Below are positions 28,698 to 37,068 of a stretch of DNA of 64,000 bases, piece by piece (positions within the stretch are counted from its first letter, which is position 1; every line of letters starts with the position of its first letter). The stretch is from Comamonas fluminis. GTDB lineage: Bacteria > Pseudomonadota > Gammaproteobacteria > Burkholderiales > Burkholderiaceae_C. The notes beneath the pieces were generated by a model that had not been told where the DNA came from, made no database searches, and was given only the letters and a program-made list of their open reading frames with translations. The stretch lies in the NCBI RefSeq assembly GCF_019186805.1, contig NZ_CP066783.1:2617501-2681500 (forward strand), given 5' to 3'. The position numbers and the translations under genes are program-made.

Positions 28698-29240
28698 TTA
28701 GGGGTTGTTGGCAAACAGAACGGCCCGGCAGGACGCATAGGCCGCATTGATCGTTTCTGCCTCGGCTATCACTTCTCCAAGGCGGCGGGAATTGCTTTCA
28801 GGAAGTAGCCCGTAGGCTTGGGTTGTGTCTGCTGCACCAGCAGTGGTGGGGGTGGCCTGGTCACCTGCGGAGCCACCACTACCTGCCCCACAGGTGGTGG
28901 TGCTGGCGACGATGCGCACCCGTACAGGGCGCTGCTCAAGCTCACCAGTAAGGCGAGCGATTTCTTGGACGGCCTGGTCATCGGCTTTTTCCTGCTGTTG
29001 ATAAACCTGATCGAGCTGCGCCTGGGCCGCGTTGCGCTCAAGGGTCAGTCGCGCCAGTTCTGCTGTGGCTGTTCGGTTTTGCGCAGCCACGCTTGCCTGC
29101 AGCTGCTGCAGCTCATTGGCAACTACCTGGGCTTTCTGCTGGAAATGCTTGATGCCGAACAACGCCATGACCAATGCAAATAGAAGCACTAACAGCAGCG
29201 CCAGCATCCAGTTGATAAGAGAGTCGCGAGGGTCCTTCAT
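28698..29240 (-). CDS. Inner-membrane spanin subunit (Rz-like)
   Basis: A 180-residue protein with one N-terminal membrane helix (about 12-29) and a long periplasmic coiled coil (30-110), the layout of Rz i-spanins. It lies directly downstream of the lysozyme gene (ATGA overlap) and contains the whole Rz1-like gene in another frame. With Rz1 it would disrupt the outer membrane in the last lysis step. Confidence 0.8.
   Translation of the reverse strand: MKDPRDSLINWMLALLLVLLFALVMALFGIKHFQQKAQVVANELQQLQASVAAQNRTATAELARLTLERNAAQAQLDQVYQQQEKADDQAVQEIARLTGELEQRPVRVRIVASTTTCGAGSGGSAGDQATPTTAGAADTTQAYGLLPESNSRRLGEVIAEAETINAAYASCRAVLFANNP
28769..28981 (-). CDS. Outer-membrane spanin lipoprotein (Rz1-like), nested in Rz
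   Basis: A 70-residue protein wholly inside the Rz-like gene in a different frame. It has a lipoprotein signal (LALLVSLSSALYGC, lipobox LYGC) and a mature part rich in proline (APPPVGQVVV, TRPPPPLL), the hallmark of Rz1. The start at 28981 (MTRPSKKSLA) gives a normal signal peptide; an upstream in-frame start would add 20 residues. Nested Rz/Rz1 pairs are well known. Confidence 0.8.
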   Translation of the reverse strand: MTRPSKKSLALLVSLSSALYGCASSPAPPPVGQVVVAPQVTRPPPPLLVQQTQPKPTGYFLKAIPAALEK

Positions 29241-29881
29241 GGCTGAGCCTTCCAGATGCCGGTGGCAAAGTCATAGTTGGCGCGCAACAGCGCCACGCCC
29301 TTCAGGCAGGTGGTACGCTCGTTTAAACGGCGGTTGTAGAGGCCCTGAACAAAGCGGTATTCCCACTCCCCTTTGGCATTGCGCCTGCCTGTTTTGACAT
29401 AGCTCCAGACAGGTGTACCGCTGGGCGCATGGGCCAAGGCATCGCAGGCCTCCTCATAGCGTTTGGCGTTGAGCAGGCCCATGGCGCGGCTTGCGCATGT
29501 CGACGGCTCGCCGTTGTTATGCCCGTGGCTAGAGAAGGCATCCAGAATGAGCTGAACTACCGGCACCTTGATGCAGTCCAGCACCTTGGCCTGGCCTTTG
29601 GCCAAGACCTGGCTGCCCACCGTCATGCATTGCGCATCAGACCAGAAATCGCCCAGCACTACCGGCACAGGGCTGGCATGCTTGGTCAGGCCCACGCAGG
29701 CCGTTGGCAAACCAGCTGCCAGCGAGTCTGCATAGACCACATTCTTGAATTGCGGCGTGCCATCGCGCTTGGCAGGGCCGTCCTCATAACCTGAGATATA
29801 GGAGACATAGGCACCGCCTCCCAGCACCAGCGGGATGCCAAAGCGCAGAACCGTCTTACCGAAGGAAAGTGTGTTTGCCAT
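29237..29881 (-). CDS. Phage lysozyme, probable SAR endolysin (GH24-like)
   Basis: A 214-residue muralytic enzyme. The N-terminus has a weakly hydrophobic, Gly/Ala-rich helix (FGIPLVLGGGAYVSYISG) fitting a signal-anchor-release sequence, directly followed by Glu33. Then VVYADSLAAGLPTACVGLTK supplies the Asp and Thr of an E-D-T lysozyme triad. The spacing between Glu and Asp is longer than in T4 lysozyme. It is the first gene of the late lysis-packaging block. Confidence 0.75.
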   Translation of the reverse strand: MANTLSFGKTVLRFGIPLVLGGGAYVSYISGYEDGPAKRDGTPQFKNVVYADSLAAGLPTACVGLTKHASPVPVVLGDFWSDAQCMTVGSQVLAKGQAKVLDCIKVPVVQLILDAFSSHGHNNGEPSTCASRAMGLLNAKRYEEACDALAHAPSGTPVWSYVKTGRRNAKGEWEYRFVQGLYNRRLNERTTCLKGVALLRANYDFATGIWKAQP

Positions 29882-29911
29882 AGCCCCGACTTTGGTGGGG
29901 CAGGCAGAAAC

Positions 29912-29935
29912 AAAAAAGGCCCGCTTATGCTGGCC
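29912..29935 (-). terminator. Terminator-like hairpin upstream of the lysis genes
   Basis: GGCCCGC (29918-29924) / GCTGGCC (29929-29935) with one mismatch, followed on the minus strand by T6 (complement of 29912-29917). It would stop leftward transcripts arriving from the repressor/YbjQ block before they enter the late genes. The late promoter should then lie between here and the lysozyme start or overlap it. Confidence 0.6.
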
Positions 29936-30042
29936 TGAGAGAGGGGAAATGGGTAATTACGGTATCACGTGACGATCAGCATCGTCAATTCACTTCTATG
30001 ATTCAACCCTTCTCAAGCCCATAGCTCACTCACTTTTCAAGA

Positions 30043-30831
30043 ATGACAATAGAAACCTATCGAAAATATCGACGCATCCTAAAAAACACCGAGTACAAAG
30101 GGAAGCTAGTCCCCTATGACTGGGGTCGCTTACCGCCAAAGCTCTACTTTGCTTGGATGCCTTATAGCCAGATGTTTGACGAATTCTCTCGCGAACTTGC
30201 AAACTCCTTGAATGCGCTAACAGGCTACACACATCAGTTGGCTGCATGGCGCGACCTGTTAGAGCCAATGAATCAACAGCAAAAAATAGACGTAGCTGTT
30301 GAATTCGTTACCCCTTTGGCAACAGTAGCACTCAATATGCCTTATGCAATCAAGTCTCGTTTTATTTTCGCTGCAGCACACCTATCTCACCAAGCAAATA
30401 AAACTAAGCAAACAGGTACTTGGAAAGATGACCTTCCTATGGATGGAGAAATTTGGTTTGATTCTGCAGATTTTTATGGCAAGCCCTGGAAGCGATACAA
30501 CGCATTAAAACGAAAAATTGAACGTATAGGAGCTAAAGATTACACCCAAGCCACCAATGACTTCAGAAATTCATACAACCACAGATTTTCACCAAGAATT
30601 GTTATTGGTGTATCAAATTTTGTAAATCGAAAAGTTGATAAGACTACCAGCCAAGTGTCATACGGTTTCGGATACTCACCCGCTCTGACACTTTCGATAA
30701 TTGTTGAAGCTCTAGAGAAGCAGTGCGATCTGATGTATCAAGCATTCCTTGCATTCCAAGAATTGGTGAGAGAACAAGAAGCTGAGATCATTACTAAAAA
30801 TACAGAATATCTCGCAATCATTGAAAAATAA
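30043..30831 (+). CDS. AT-rich cargo protein with a HEPN-type RNSYNH motif
   Basis: A 262-residue soluble, helix-rich protein. Residues 175-180 are RNSYNH, fitting the R(N/D/H)x3-5H motif of HEPN ribonucleases, in a helical context (QATNDFRNSYNHRFSP). The gene is distinctly AT-rich, lies alone on the plus strand between the late operon and the lysogeny genes, and is followed by an AT-rich tail. This is the usual place for genes expressed from a resident prophage. A HEPN toxin or defence role is inference; a short motif match alone is not proof. Confidence 0.5.
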   Translation: MTIETYRKYRRILKNTEYKGKLVPYDWGRLPPKLYFAWMPYSQMFDEFSRELANSLNALTGYTHQLAAWRDLLEPMNQQQKIDVAVEFVTPLATVALNMPYAIKSRFIFAAAHLSHQANKTKQTGTWKDDLPMDGEIWFDSADFYGKPWKRYNALKRKIERIGAKDYTQATNDFRNSYNHRFSPRIVIGVSNFVNRKVDKTTSQVSYGFGYSPALTLSIIVEALEKQCDLMYQAFLAFQELVREQEAEIITKNTEYLAIIEK

Positions 30832-30896
30832 TCAGCCAGTTTTTCAAAATTTATTTAATAAAATTAATATTTTCCCAGCAGACATGATTTTTACCA

Positions 30897-31445
30897 TCAA
30901 CGATTAATCTGAGTCAATTTAACCGCAGTGCCGGTGGCCACCACAAACACCATTGACTTCCCTCCCCCTGAAAACTCATTGAAATCAAGTTTCACTCCAA
31001 CAATGCCATCAGCCCCCAGCGCAAAGGCTTCCGCTCGCAGCTCGGCCATGGCCTGCCTTCTTGCCTCGCGCAACACCTTTTGGGTTGAGCCACTTCGGCC
31101 ACCCACCACATCCGTGACGCTCGCATAAAAATCTTTGAGAAGATTCATGCCAAATGCACATTCTGCGGAAACGACATCAATAGCTTTTGCAATCGTGAAG
31201 CCAGGCAGCATGGGGGTTGTTGTCACAGGCATCTGAGCCGCTGCTTGCGCATGAAACTCGACAGGAATGGCATGTGCAGGGATACCAGACCAGTCACCTG
31301 AAGTTCTGGCCCTCACGACGCGCATTTTTAAAGCAGCTGCATCATCGAATCTTGAATAAATCAGCCCACATGCTGGGCACGTATCCAAGGGTTCTCCTGT
31401 GGCATTCAAATTCAGATGACCGCACTTCGGACAAGATCGCTCCAT
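30897..31445 (-). CDS. Zinc-ribbon plus YbjQ-like (UPF0145) protein
   Basis: A 182-residue protein. Residues 1-35 form a zinc ribbon (CPKCGHLN and CPACGLIYSRF). Residues about 80-180 match the YbjQ/UPF0145 heavy-metal-binding-domain family: FTIAKAIDVVSAECAFG, QAMAELRAEAFALGADGIVGVKLDF and MVFVVATGTAV. YbjQ proteins form oligomers and have no settled function. It lies between the HEPN-like gene and the repressor gene, in repressor orientation, so it is probably expressed in the lysogen. Confidence 0.7.
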   Translation of the reverse strand: MERSCPKCGHLNLNATGEPLDTCPACGLIYSRFDDAAALKMRVVRARTSGDWSGIPAHAIPVEFHAQAAAQMPVTTTPMLPGFTIAKAIDVVSAECAFGMNLLKDFYASVTDVVGGRSGSTQKVLREARRQAMAELRAEAFALGADGIVGVKLDFNEFSGGGKSMVFVVATGTAVKLTQINR

Positions 31446-31549
31446 CGCTCCCCCCTCAATAACTCAGTTCAGTGCTGCCCAGCTCATCTATTTCCTCTCA
31501 GTATGTCCGGGGTGTCGCAGGACTTGTATACAACGAGATGAGCTAGAGG

Positions 31550-32032
31550 CTAAATATCCTCAATTTTCTTCTTGTCTTTGCTGGCAGCGCCGACAGGTGG
31601 CAACCGAAATGCCGCCTCGCCTGAGTGCAAGCCGCGCACAAAGTCATCGGACAGCGATTCGCCAGCCAGCGCCGCTTCCACATCTTTGATCTGTTGCACA
31701 AAGGCTGCCTGCAATTGTTCTGCATGGGGCTGATTACGCATCAGCGTCTGCACCATCACCTCCAGCGACGCAATCTTGCCCATCAAGTAATCGTCACGGC
31801 CCTGCGCCGTCATGGGCTGTGCCGCGCGACCCGTCAGCACGTATTCCACATTGATCTTCAGATCGGGACGCTTCGCCGCCAGAGCGTATAGCTCGACCTC
31901 CGGAAAGTTTTCCCGCTTCTTTCGGCCCGCCCAAGATTGAGCAGACAGACCAAGCGCTGAGGCGATTTCCTTGTCTTGAGTCGTATGCAGTTGCTGCTTT
32001 AGTCGCAGCGTGGCTTCTTCAAAAAAATTCAC
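31550..32032 (-). CDS. Prophage CI-like repressor
   Basis: A 160-residue protein. The N-terminal half has a CI-type HTH (RLKQQLHTTQDKEIASALGLSAQSWAGRKKRENFP) and the rest is a helical, oligomerising tail; there is no LexA/CI serine protease domain, so the repressor is probably not RecA-cleavable. GTG at 32032 is chosen because AAGGAG stands five bases before it. It is divergent from the early operon, with paired operators in between, the standard lysogeny switch. Confidence 0.8.
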   Translation of the reverse strand: MNFFEEATLRLKQQLHTTQDKEIASALGLSAQSWAGRKKRENFPEVELYALAAKRPDLKINVEYVLTGRAAQPMTAQGRDDYLMGKIASLEVMVQTLMRNQPHAEQLQAAFVQQIKDVEAALAGESLSDDFVRGLHSGEAAFRLPPVGAASKDKKKIEDI

Positions 32033-32042
32033 GGGCACTCCT

Positions 32043-32071
32043 TGACGAATCAACGAACGTGAATTAGATTA
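32043..32071 (+). promoter_or_regulatory. Early promoter of the prophage
   Basis: TTGACG (32043-32048), a 17-bp spacer and TAGATT (32066-32071) make a sigma-70 type promoter pointing into the early genes, with a start expected near 32078. The operator-like repeat at 32060-32094 overlaps the -10 box and start site. Confidence 0.55.
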
Positions 32072-32094
32072 ACGTACATTGATTAAATTCACAT
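32060..32094. promoter_or_regulatory. Repressor/Ner operator, imperfect inverted repeat
   Basis: GTGAATTAGATTAACGT (32060-32076) and ACATTGATTAAATTCAC (32078-32094) are inverted copies agreeing at 13 of 17 positions around a single central base. They lie over the start of the early promoter and between the divergent repressor and early genes, so they are the likely sites where the repressor or the first early protein acts. Confidence 0.6.
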
Positions 32095-32123
32095 ATGTTA
32101 ATTTCAACGAAAGGAGCCACAAC

Positions 32124-32333
32124 GTGACCCCCATCCAAGCCAAGGCCCAAGAGCTCAAGGCGCATTTCGCCGATCAAGGCATTCCCGTGTCGCAGTGGGC
32201 CGATCAAAACGGCTACCGCCGCTCTGACGTCTACCGCGTGCTTAACGGTTTCACCGCATGTAAGCGCGGGCTACCTCACGAAATTGCCGTGAAGCTGGGC
32301 CTTAAGCCTGATCCCTCCAAGAACCTCGCTTGA
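32124..32333 (+). CDS. Small HTH protein, first early gene
   Basis: A 69-residue protein. ELKAHFADQGIPVSQWADQNGYRRSDVYRVLNG is a helix-turn-helix. GTG at 32124 has AAGGAG 8 nt upstream. First in the early operon, directly after the operators, it is placed like Ner/Cro and probably lowers early or repressor transcription. It is not itself of the Ner/Nlp family. Confidence 0.65.
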   Translation: MTPIQAKAQELKAHFADQGIPVSQWADQNGYRRSDVYRVLNGFTACKRGLPHEIAVKLGLKPDPSKNLA

Positions 32334-32568
32334 AACCCATCTCCATCAACTGATCGTGAATTTTGCCATGACAACTTGTCTAAACACCTCGCACCACTTC
32401 ACGCCGACTTTTGACGGCGTAGGGAAGGGAATGAAAGGCAAACCCACTGCTATCGGTGCAATGGGAATGATTGCACTGAAGCAAGCTGTGCTCGCAATTG
32501 CTGCATTCGATTTGCAAGTTTTGTCAGCTAAATCTTTGCGACAAAGTCCTCCCTTGATCTCTAAGCAA

Positions 32569-32916
32569 ATGCACCCGGAAGAGATCAAAGCTGCAATGCG
32601 CATCGCAGGAACAACACCCGCCATGCTGTGTGATGAGTTGCAAGTTGCAGCGTCCTCCGTTTCCCAAACGATCAGCGGCCATATCAAGAGCAAGCGCATT
32701 CAAACGCGCATTGCAGAAATCATCGGCAAGCCCATTGAGTGGATCTGGCCCAACCAAGTAGTACTGCGCCGCTCTCGCGCCCAGATTGAGTCTCAGCGTC
32801 AAACCGTTTCCGCCCGCCAGCAGCGCACCACGAGCACCAGCGCCACAGCGATGACCAGAGTGCCTTCGCGCAAGTCTGGCGGGCACCCATCTCACAAAGA
32901 AGGTGGTGCTGTATGA
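32569..32916 (+). CDS. Ner/Nlp-like DNA-binding protein
   Basis: The segment HPEEIKAAMRIAGTTPAMLCDELQVAASSVSQTISG...IQTRIAEIIGKPIEWIWP is the Ner/Nlp winged HTH fold. The C-terminal 50 residues are basic and rich in Ser/Thr/Arg. The start is uncertain: 32569 gives a protein beginning just before the conserved domain, while 32431 has a good GGAAGGGA ribosome site but would add 46 residues without family likeness. An inverted repeat TTTGTC...GACAAA (32520-32545) lies before 32569. Confidence 0.65.
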   Translation: MHPEEIKAAMRIAGTTPAMLCDELQVAASSVSQTISGHIKSKRIQTRIAEIIGKPIEWIWPNQVVLRRSRAQIESQRQTVSARQQRTTSTSATAMTRVPSRKSGGHPSHKEGGAV

Positions 32917-33497
32917 GCGCAATCACCATCTTTAGCACCGGTATTCGTCAAGACTCCGAGGGTCGTTTTTGCCTCAACGACCTTCATCGGGCATCAGGCG
33001 GCTTTCGAAAGCATGGTCCGGCACTCTGGCTAGCAAACTTGCAAGCCCAACAGCTTGTTGAAGAAATCGCAAAAGACCGGACCGATACAGGAAACCCTGT
33101 ATCGGTCATCCGAGGCGGCAATCAACAAGGCACATACGCCTGCCGAGAACTCGTCTACGCCTACGCCATGTGGATCAGCGCCAAGTTTCATCTGGCCGTA
33201 ATTCGGGCTTTTGACGCCATGCAAATGCAGCGTCTTCGCCAAGCTGTGTTGCATCAGCCGCAACCCAACTACATGGGTGAAGCATGGTTTGCCATCCTGC
33301 GTCATCAGGCAGGCTGCACCATGCATCGGGCTTTGGCGCGTGCTCTGCAGATTCATGAGTCCACATTGAGCCAAGTGCTCAATGGCTCGGGTTACTACGG
33401 CGACGGTCGTTGCTCTACAGACCGCATTGCACGCCGTGTGATGCGGGTTTTCTGTGCCAAGCAGCGCGTCCATCCTCGCCAGTTGAGTCTGGTCTGA
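32913..33497 (+). CDS. KilA-N domain protein with C-terminal HTH module
   Basis: A 194-residue protein. Residues about 5-112 are a KilA-N DNA-binding domain (DSEGRFCLNDLHRASGG, then YACRELVYAYAMWISAKFHLAVIRAFDAM). Residues 118-194 form a second module (GEAWFAILR...HESTLSQVLNGSGYYGDG) that is clearly homologous to the protein at 37065. It overlaps the Ner-like gene by four bases. A role in early phage regulation is likely, but the target is unknown. Confidence 0.75.
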   Translation: MSAITIFSTGIRQDSEGRFCLNDLHRASGGFRKHGPALWLANLQAQQLVEEIAKDRTDTGNPVSVIRGGNQQGTYACRELVYAYAMWISAKFHLAVIRAFDAMQMQRLRQAVLHQPQPNYMGEAWFAILRHQAGCTMHRALARALQIHESTLSQVLNGSGYYGDGRCSTDRIARRVMRVFCAKQRVHPRQLSLV

Positions 33498-33508
33498 GGA
33501 GCAGGCTT

Positions 33509-35680
33509 ATGTGGCTCACCTCCAAGCATCTGGCGGGTCTTGATGGCTTGCCTTCTTCTGAAAAAGGTACTCGCTTCTGGCTGCAACGCCATGGCATACC
33601 TAGCCGTCCACGCAATGCCAGTGGAGGCGGCCTTGAATACGACTGCTCGAAGCTGCCTGATGCCGCTCGTGCAGCCTTGAGCGCAAGAACGATTACAGAA
33701 GCTGGCTCTAAAGCTCTGGCCGTTGTTGACACACCCGCTGTGCGCAGCTTTCTGCCAGTCGCCGCACCTGTAGCCCCTACCACCCATATTCCCAGCCAGG
33801 CAGAAAAAGACCTCGCTGACGCTCGCATTCGTCTGGTCCACCTGGTGCAGGATCTGATGCCCATGCATGGCCTGCGCGGCGCATGCACATTGCTGGCCGC
33901 TCGCATCATTACTGGCGAGGCAGGCGAAGAGATTCGTAAGACTGCCCGCCAAGCCAACCAACGCGCACGCGGCAATGAGGTCAGTGCTCGCTCATTGGAG
34001 CGCTGGTTTGGCATGCACCGCGAGGGTGGTTGGAATGCATTACTGCCCACCGCTCCACAAGCCAAGGCACCTGAAGTTGCAGACGATGTGGCTGCAGTGT
34101 TGGGCCTGTTCCATAGCCGCGACCACCGCTTTCGCAAACTGAGCGGCGCGGCGCAGGAGGTCACGCGCATGCTGGGCCGCGACTTCGACGATTGGCACAG
34201 CCTGTACCACCGCGCCCGTCGCGTGCTGGACAAGATCGGCCAATCTGCTGAAGCCAGCGTGGCGCTGATCAAGTCCCGCCACACTGGCGCACAGCGCGAT
34301 GCCAAGCTGCCATTCAAGCGCCGCGACACATCCATGCTGGACTTTGGTGACGTGTTCGTCATCGACGGTCACACCTTTAAAGCCAAGGTTCGTCACCCCG
34401 ACCACGGCGCACCGTTTGCGCCTGAACTGACAGCTGTGCTGGATGCGGCCACCCGCCTGATCGTCGGCTGGTCGGTCAATCTGTCCGAGAACGTGATTGC
34501 GGTGGGCGATGCCCTGCGACACGCAGTAGGTCAGTACGGTGTGCCTGCCATTCTTTACGGCGACAACGGCGCGGGCGAAACAGCCAAGGCGATGGACTGC
34601 CCTATTGATGGCATCTGCGCCCGCCTAGGCATTGACCACCGACTGGGCTTGCCAGGCAAGCCCCAGGGCCACGGGATTATTGAGCGTAGCTGGCAGACCC
34701 ATGCCATCAACGCGGCACGCAAGTTCGGCAGCTTCCAAGGTGGCGATGTGGATGCAGGCTCCTTCCGCAAGGTGGCAGCAGTTCTGGCCAAAGAGCAGCG
34801 TGCTATTAGGCGTGCCGAGCAGACCGGCGAGGTGATCCAGCTTTCCCCAAAGGCACCGACTTGGCAGCAGTTCGTAGACGGCATCGAAGTGATGGTCCAC
34901 GAATACAACACGCAGCACCGCCATCGCGGCCTGCCCAAGCGCGCCGATGGCAAGCACATGACGCCGATGGAAGCGCTGGAGGCCCGTGCTAATCCGTCCG
35001 AGCTGGTCATGCTCAATCAGATAGAGCTGCGCACGCTGTTTATGCCTGCGGTGATTCGCACAGCCAAACGTGGTCAGGTGCAGTTCTTCAACCAGTTCTA
35101 CCAGGCTCCCGAACTGATGCGCCGCGATATCGATGGCCGCGAGGTCAGCGTGCGCTACGACATCCACAACCCGAACTACGTGTTGGTTTACACGCTGGGC
35201 GGTGAGTTTGTCTGCGAGGCGCAGTGGGATGCCAACCGCATCGACTACTTCCCCAAGGCCGTCATTCAGATGGCCCGCGAGAAGCGCGTCAGCCAAGCCG
35301 TCAAGCGCCGCGAGCTGCAGATCGACACCGCATTGCGCGAACTGGGTCCCACCGTGGACACCGCCCCCCTTTCCCTGCCGGAGCCAAGCACCCCATTCGT
35401 GATGGAGCCCTCCACCGTGGAGACAACTGTCTCCGCCATCAACTCTCCCTCCGCGGAAGTGGCTGCGCAAGCAGCTGCTGGCAGGCCTTTCTTTAACGGA
35501 CCGAGCGATCGCTACGAGTGGCTGATGCGCAACCAGGACCAATGGACCGAAGCCGACAGCACTTGGCTTCGCAAATACACAACTTCAGAGAGCTATGCAG
35601 ATCTGCGTGATTACTACGAAGGACGGGGCTTGGGATGGAAAGACGAGGGGGAAGCCCCCGCTTTTAAGAGTGCTCTGTGA
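33509..35680 (+). CDS. Transposase A (MuA-like)
   Basis: A 723-residue DDE transposase for replicative transposition and integration. The N-terminal DNA-binding part (MWLTSKHLAGLDGLPSSEKG...) is followed by the catalytic core with Asp286 (FVIDGH), Asp352 (YGDNGAGE) and Glu392 (GIIERSW), then the beta-barrel region and a C-terminal tail for contact with B. GAGGAG precedes the ATG at 33509. It should bind the CTTTGGCACA sites at both prophage ends. All three catalytic residues are present. Confidence 0.95.
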   Translation: MWLTSKHLAGLDGLPSSEKGTRFWLQRHGIPSRPRNASGGGLEYDCSKLPDAARAALSARTITEAGSKALAVVDTPAVRSFLPVAAPVAPTTHIPSQAEKDLADARIRLVHLVQDLMPMHGLRGACTLLAARIITGEAGEEIRKTARQANQRARGNEVSARSLERWFGMHREGGWNALLPTAPQAKAPEVADDVAAVLGLFHSRDHRFRKLSGAAQEVTRMLGRDFDDWHSLYHRARRVLDKIGQSAEASVALIKSRHTGAQRDAKLPFKRRDTSMLDFGDVFVIDGHTFKAKVRHPDHGAPFAPELTAVLDAATRLIVGWSVNLSENVIAVGDALRHAVGQYGVPAILYGDNGAGETAKAMDCPIDGICARLGIDHRLGLPGKPQGHGIIERSWQTHAINAARKFGSFQGGDVDAGSFRKVAAVLAKEQRAIRRAEQTGEVIQLSPKAPTWQQFVDGIEVMVHEYNTQHRHRGLPKRADGKHMTPMEALEARANPSELVMLNQIELRTLFMPAVIRTAKRGQVQFFNQFYQAPELMRRDIDGREVSVRYDIHNPNYVLVYTLGGEFVCEAQWDANRIDYFPKAVIQMAREKRVSQAVKRRELQIDTALRELGPTVDTAPLSLPEPSTPFVMEPSTVETTVSAINSPSAEVAAQAAAGRPFFNGPSDRYEWLMRNQDQWTEADSTWLRKYTTSESYADLRDYYEGRGLGWKDEGEAPAFKSAL

Positions 35681-35743
35681 TGGCTGCAACCACCACAGAG
35701 CGTGCCAGAGATTTTTAAGAACTACGAGCAGGAGAACTGTACT

Positions 35744-36484
35744 GTGAAACGAGGCTTTGTCAAAACTGAAAACTTTAAACGCCTGGCTGAAGCCCAGAAG
35801 ATGGTGGAGCAGCGCGGCGCCCGCGAAGCCAGCCTGGTGCTGGTCCAAGGTCACTACGGCATCGGCAAGTCCGAACTGACGGAGCGCTGGGCTGCGGATA
35901 GCGGCTGGGTGTTTGTGCGTGCCAAGAGCACCTGGACCAAGCGCGCCATGCTGGACGAACTGGCAGAGCGCATGGGCCTGGCCAAAACCGGGCGAAACAC
36001 CGAGGTGCAATCTCGCATCATCGGCAAGCTCGCTGTCGAGATGGTCCCCATGATCATCGATGAGGCCGACTTTCTGGTGGGCTCAACCGCCAGCCTGCTG
36101 GAGCTGATCCGCGACATCACCGACCTGACCGGCACCATGTGCTTCTTGGTCGGCATGGAGCACTTCCCTATGAAGGTTGCCCGGTTCGGCCACATTGCCA
36201 GCCGTGTGGCCAAGGTAGTGGAGCTGAAACCGATATCGCTGGCGGACGTCAAGGCTACGGTCGCCGCGAAAGCCGAGATCCAGATTGCTGACGAGGTGCT
36301 GCCTGAAATGCTGCGCCAAGCAGAGGGCCGCATGCGCCTGCTGCTCAATGCCATCGCCAATATCGAAGCCTGGGCAGATGCCAACGGCTGGGACAAGGTG
36401 ACCTTGGATCACATCAAGGGCCGTCCGCTTTGCCCTGAATTCACCGGCAAACAACTGGGCCGCAAACATGGAGGTGCTCAATGA
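35744..36484 (+). CDS. DNA transposition ATPase B (MuB-like)
   Basis: A 246-residue AAA+ ATPase. Walker A is GHYGIGKS (36-43) and Walker B MIIDEAD (103-109), followed by a C-terminal helical domain ending KGRPLCPEF. It binds target DNA, activates transposase A and provides target immunity. GTG at 35744 has GGAGAA upstream; an in-frame GTG at 35702 is the alternative. It directly follows A. Confidence 0.9.
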   Translation: MKRGFVKTENFKRLAEAQKMVEQRGAREASLVLVQGHYGIGKSELTERWAADSGWVFVRAKSTWTKRAMLDELAERMGLAKTGRNTEVQSRIIGKLAVEMVPMIIDEADFLVGSTASLLELIRDITDLTGTMCFLVGMEHFPMKVARFGHIASRVAKVVELKPISLADVKATVAAKAEIQIADEVLPEMLRQAEGRMRLLLNAIANIEAWADANGWDKVTLDHIKGRPLCPEFTGKQLGRKHGGAQ

Positions 36485-37068
36485 AGCCCTTCGGATGGTT
36501 CATGCCTGCCACCTTGATTGCTCTGGGTCGCTTCACTGCCCATGCTTCGCTGCCGTTCACGGTCACCGAACTGCAGAAGATTGTTCCTGAGCTGGCCGAG
36601 CGCTCTGATGCACGCCTTGCCTGCCAACTGCTGGAGCAGCGCAAGCTGGTGATGGCCTGCACAGAGCAACGCAACACTTGGGAGCTGACCAGTGCAGGCC
36701 TTGCAACCTGCAAGGCAGCAATGAATGTCTCCCTGGTCGAGGGCAAATGCAAACCTGCACTCATTCGGGTGAATAAAAGCACTTCACCCTCTGCTGCAGA
36801 CCAGCTTGCCCCGCGCCTGTGGGCCTTGCTACGCATTCGCAAAGTGCTGACCAGTCTGGATGCCGTGCAAGTGCTGGCTGACGCTGGAGATAACACCACG
36901 TACCTTCAGGCCGTCATCAATCGCCTGCTCCGTGCCTGGCGTGAGGCCCGCCCTGATGCCTTGGAAATCAGCAAGAAGCGCGCAAACGGCTCGCTTCGCT
37001 ACGTGCTCAAGCTGGACATCGGCCCGCAGCCACCTGCACTGGCAAAAGCGAAAAAGGAGGCCGCATGA
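36481..37068 (+). CDS. Early phage protein, winged-helix-like, unknown
   Basis: A 195-residue protein coupled to the B gene by ATGA overlap. TVTELQKIVPELAERSDARLACQLLEQRKLV looks like a winged helix, and a second similar segment occurs at about 115-170 (IRKVLTSLDAVQVLAD...NRLLRAWREAR), so it may hold two such units. No family recognised. Confidence 0.6.
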   Translation: MKPFGWFMPATLIALGRFTAHASLPFTVTELQKIVPELAERSDARLACQLLEQRKLVMACTEQRNTWELTSAGLATCKAAMNVSLVEGKCKPALIRVNKSTSPSAADQLAPRLWALLRIRKVLTSLDAVQVLADAGDNTTYLQAVINRLLRAWREARPDALEISKKRANGSLRYVLKLDIGPQPPALAKAKKEAA

